A stretch of 6,160 nucleotides of DNA from Verrucomicrobiota bacterium. GTDB lineage: Bacteria > Verrucomicrobiota > Verrucomicrobiia > Limisphaerales > SXQI01. Under the pieces are notes generated by a model, which was not told where the DNA came from, did no database searches, and saw only the letters and a list, made by a program, of their open reading frames with translations. The stretch lies in NCBI GenBank assembly GCA_008933045.1, contig WBXJ01000171.1:1-6160 (forward strand). Direction: 5' to 3'. The position numbers were made by a program, and so were the translations under genes. The stretch's first letter is position 1; every line of letters starts with the position of its first letter. Below, piece by piece: positions 4,908 to 6,160 of this stretch.

Positions 4908-6160
4908 ATGAGCTCTGGACGCATTGTCTCTTATTTGTTGGTTAGCATCGCCCTCCGTTGCGCCCTGCTCCCGGGGCAGTCGGCGCCCGTTGCCGACGAC
5001 GCAGTCATCAACCAAACCGGCGCTGGGTTTCCGGAAACCTGGGGCGAAAACGGCGGCCAGAAAGTTCCGGCTTATTACACATTGAAAACCGATTCGCCCG
5101 AAAAGGTGGCGGCCGGTTTGCGCGCGCTGCCAAGGATTTCGCTTTCGATGGACCTCGATGATTTGTTCGGCGCGGACAAAGGGATTTATGCGCATCCGAT
5201 GGAGACGGGCACGAATTGGGAGCGGCGCGCGTCGATGGAGATGACCTATCCCGGCAACGGCCCAAGTTTCAAAATCGATTGCGGCATCCGCATTCAAGGG
5301 GGCTGGAATCGTCGACCCGAGGAATCGCCCAAACATTCGTTTCGCGTCATTTTCCGCAAGCGTTACGGGGCTGGCAAATTAAAGTTCGCGCTCTTCGACG
5401 GCGGCGAACCAAGGGTGTTCGATGAACTCATCCTGCGCGCTGGCTGCAACAACACCTGGCTGCATTGGAGCGGCGAGGAACGCGAGCGCGGCGATTATAT
5501 TCGCGATCAATGGATGCGTGACAGCTATCGCGCGATGGGCCACCCCTCCGCACGCGGCCAGTTCGTGCATCTCTATCTCAACGGACTTTACTGGGGCCTT
5601 TACAATTTGACGGAACGCCCCGGTAAAGATTTTGCGGCCGCGCATTTCGGCGGCAAACCGAACGACTACGATGCGCGCAATGGCGAAAAAGTTTTGAGTG
5701 GCGACACAAAGGCCTGGGATAAATTATTCAGCCTCGCCAACGACGGGCTGACGAATTCCGCGCGCCTGCGGGAAGCGCTCGAACTGCTCGATCCGACGGC
5801 CTTCGCGGATTTCATGATTTTGAATTTTTATGGCGGCAACGCGGATTGGGATCGCGCCTCGAATTGGTACGCGGCTCGGTCCCATTCGCCCCCGGGCAAA
5901 TATTATTTCTTCGTCTGGGATGGCGAACGCACCCTCGAAAAAATCGACGCCAATTCGATTAGCGCCGATGACGATCAAAGTCCGACGCGCCTTTTCCACA
6001 AACTCATCGGGAACGAGAATTTCAAAAAACTATTCGTCGAACGCGCCCGCCTGCATCTCACCGGCAACGGCGCATTGACCGCGAAACCCGCCCTGGACCG
6101 CTATGAATATTGGTCCAAACGCCTCGAGGCGGCCATCGCCTGCGAGGCGGCACGCTGGGG
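4908..6160 (+). CDS. CotH kinase family secreted protein (3' end missing)
   Basis: The frame runs from ATG 4908 past the right edge, showing 417 residues without a stop. Residues 6-22 are a signal-peptide core (IVSYLLVSIALRCALLP) with likely cleavage after QSA at 26. Family landmarks are LSMDLDDLFG (79-88), RIQGGWNRRPEESPK (128-142), a LYLNGLYWGLYNLTERP segment ending at 238, NADWDRASNWY (311-321) and VWDGE (336-340). The last two match the catalytic/metal-binding region of CotH-type atypical kinases. The Asp residues in NADWD, Asn319 and Asp338 are the likely key positions. CotH of Bacillus phosphorylates spore coat proteins, but here a spore role is unlikely. Secreted CotH proteins are common in Verrucomicrobia and Planctomycetes, where their targets are unknown, and they often continue for several hundred residues with additional C-terminal domains. 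Third codon positions are strongly G/C, more so than in the minus-strand genes. The gene lies 75 bp after the RCC1 gene in the same frame. Confidence 0.88.
   Translation, partial: MSSGRIVSYLLVSIALRCALLPGQSAPVADDAVINQTGAGFPETWGENGGQKVPAYYTLKTDSPEKVAAGLRALPRISLSMDLDDLFGADKGIYAHPMETGTNWERRASMEMTYPGNGPSFKIDCGIRIQGGWNRRPEESPKHSFRVIFRKRYGAGKLKFALFDGGEPRVFDELILRAGCNNTWLHWSGEERERGDYIRDQWMRDSYRAMGHPSARGQFVHLYLNGLYWGLYNLTERPGKDFAAAHFGGKPNDYDARNGEKVLSGDTKAWDKLFSLANDGLTNSARLREALELLDPTAFADFMILNFYGGNADWDRASNWYAARSHSPPGKYYFFVWDGERTLEKIDANSISADDDQSPTRLFHKLIGNENFKKLFVERARLHLTGNGALTAKPALDRYEYWSKRLEAAIACEAARW

Noticed and set aside
4665..5336. Minus-strand open frame of 223 codons across the RCC1 gene end and CotH gene start
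   Set aside because: It lies opposite two recognised genes in G/C-rich DNA, where long antisense frames are common, and its Arg-rich product has no known motif.

Overview
The window looks like chromosomal DNA from a member of the Verrucomicrobiota or a close PVC relative. This is inferred from the gene mix: a secreted CotH-kinase-type protein, a secreted RCC1-repeat protein with a short beta-rich C-terminal module, and a bacterial deoxyhypusine-synthase-like gene. No rRNA, tRNA, CRISPR array or complete mobile element was found, and the species cannot be named from the sequence.

Layout. (1) Positions 1-687, plus strand: the 3' part of a PI-PLC/glycerophosphodiesterase-like TIM-barrel gene, cut by the left edge. 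(2) Positions 715-2925, minus strand and convergent with the first gene: a tight two-gene unit. A deoxyhypusine-synthase-like gene (upstream) is followed 15 bp later by a Tat-exported glycosylasparaginase-type Ntn hydrolase. (3) Positions 2926-3626: about 700 bp without a recognisable gene. It holds a 69-codon minus-strand frame overlapping the start of the deoxyhypusine-synthase-like gene, a protein-like frame broken by a stop, and another short protein-like minus-strand frame. It may be a patch of decayed genes. (4) Positions 3627-4832, plus strand: a secreted RCC1-type protein with seven repeats, matching a seven-bladed propeller. (5) From 4908 past the right edge, plus strand: a secreted CotH-kinase-family protein, 75 bp downstream and in the same reading frame as the RCC1 gene.

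How the genes may work together. The two minus-strand genes are very likely co-transcribed, but a metabolic link between a polyamine-type transferase fold and an exported asparaginase is not obvious. The RCC1 and CotH genes probably form a second unit encoding two exported proteins. The CotH gene appears richer in G/C at third codon positions than the minus-strand pair, so the window may join segments of different history. I see no clear sign of an entirely new system. The most unusual points are the bacterial deoxyhypusine-synthase-like protein with an altered active-site segment, its pairing with the asparaginase, and the possible decayed genes between 2.9 and 3.6 kb.
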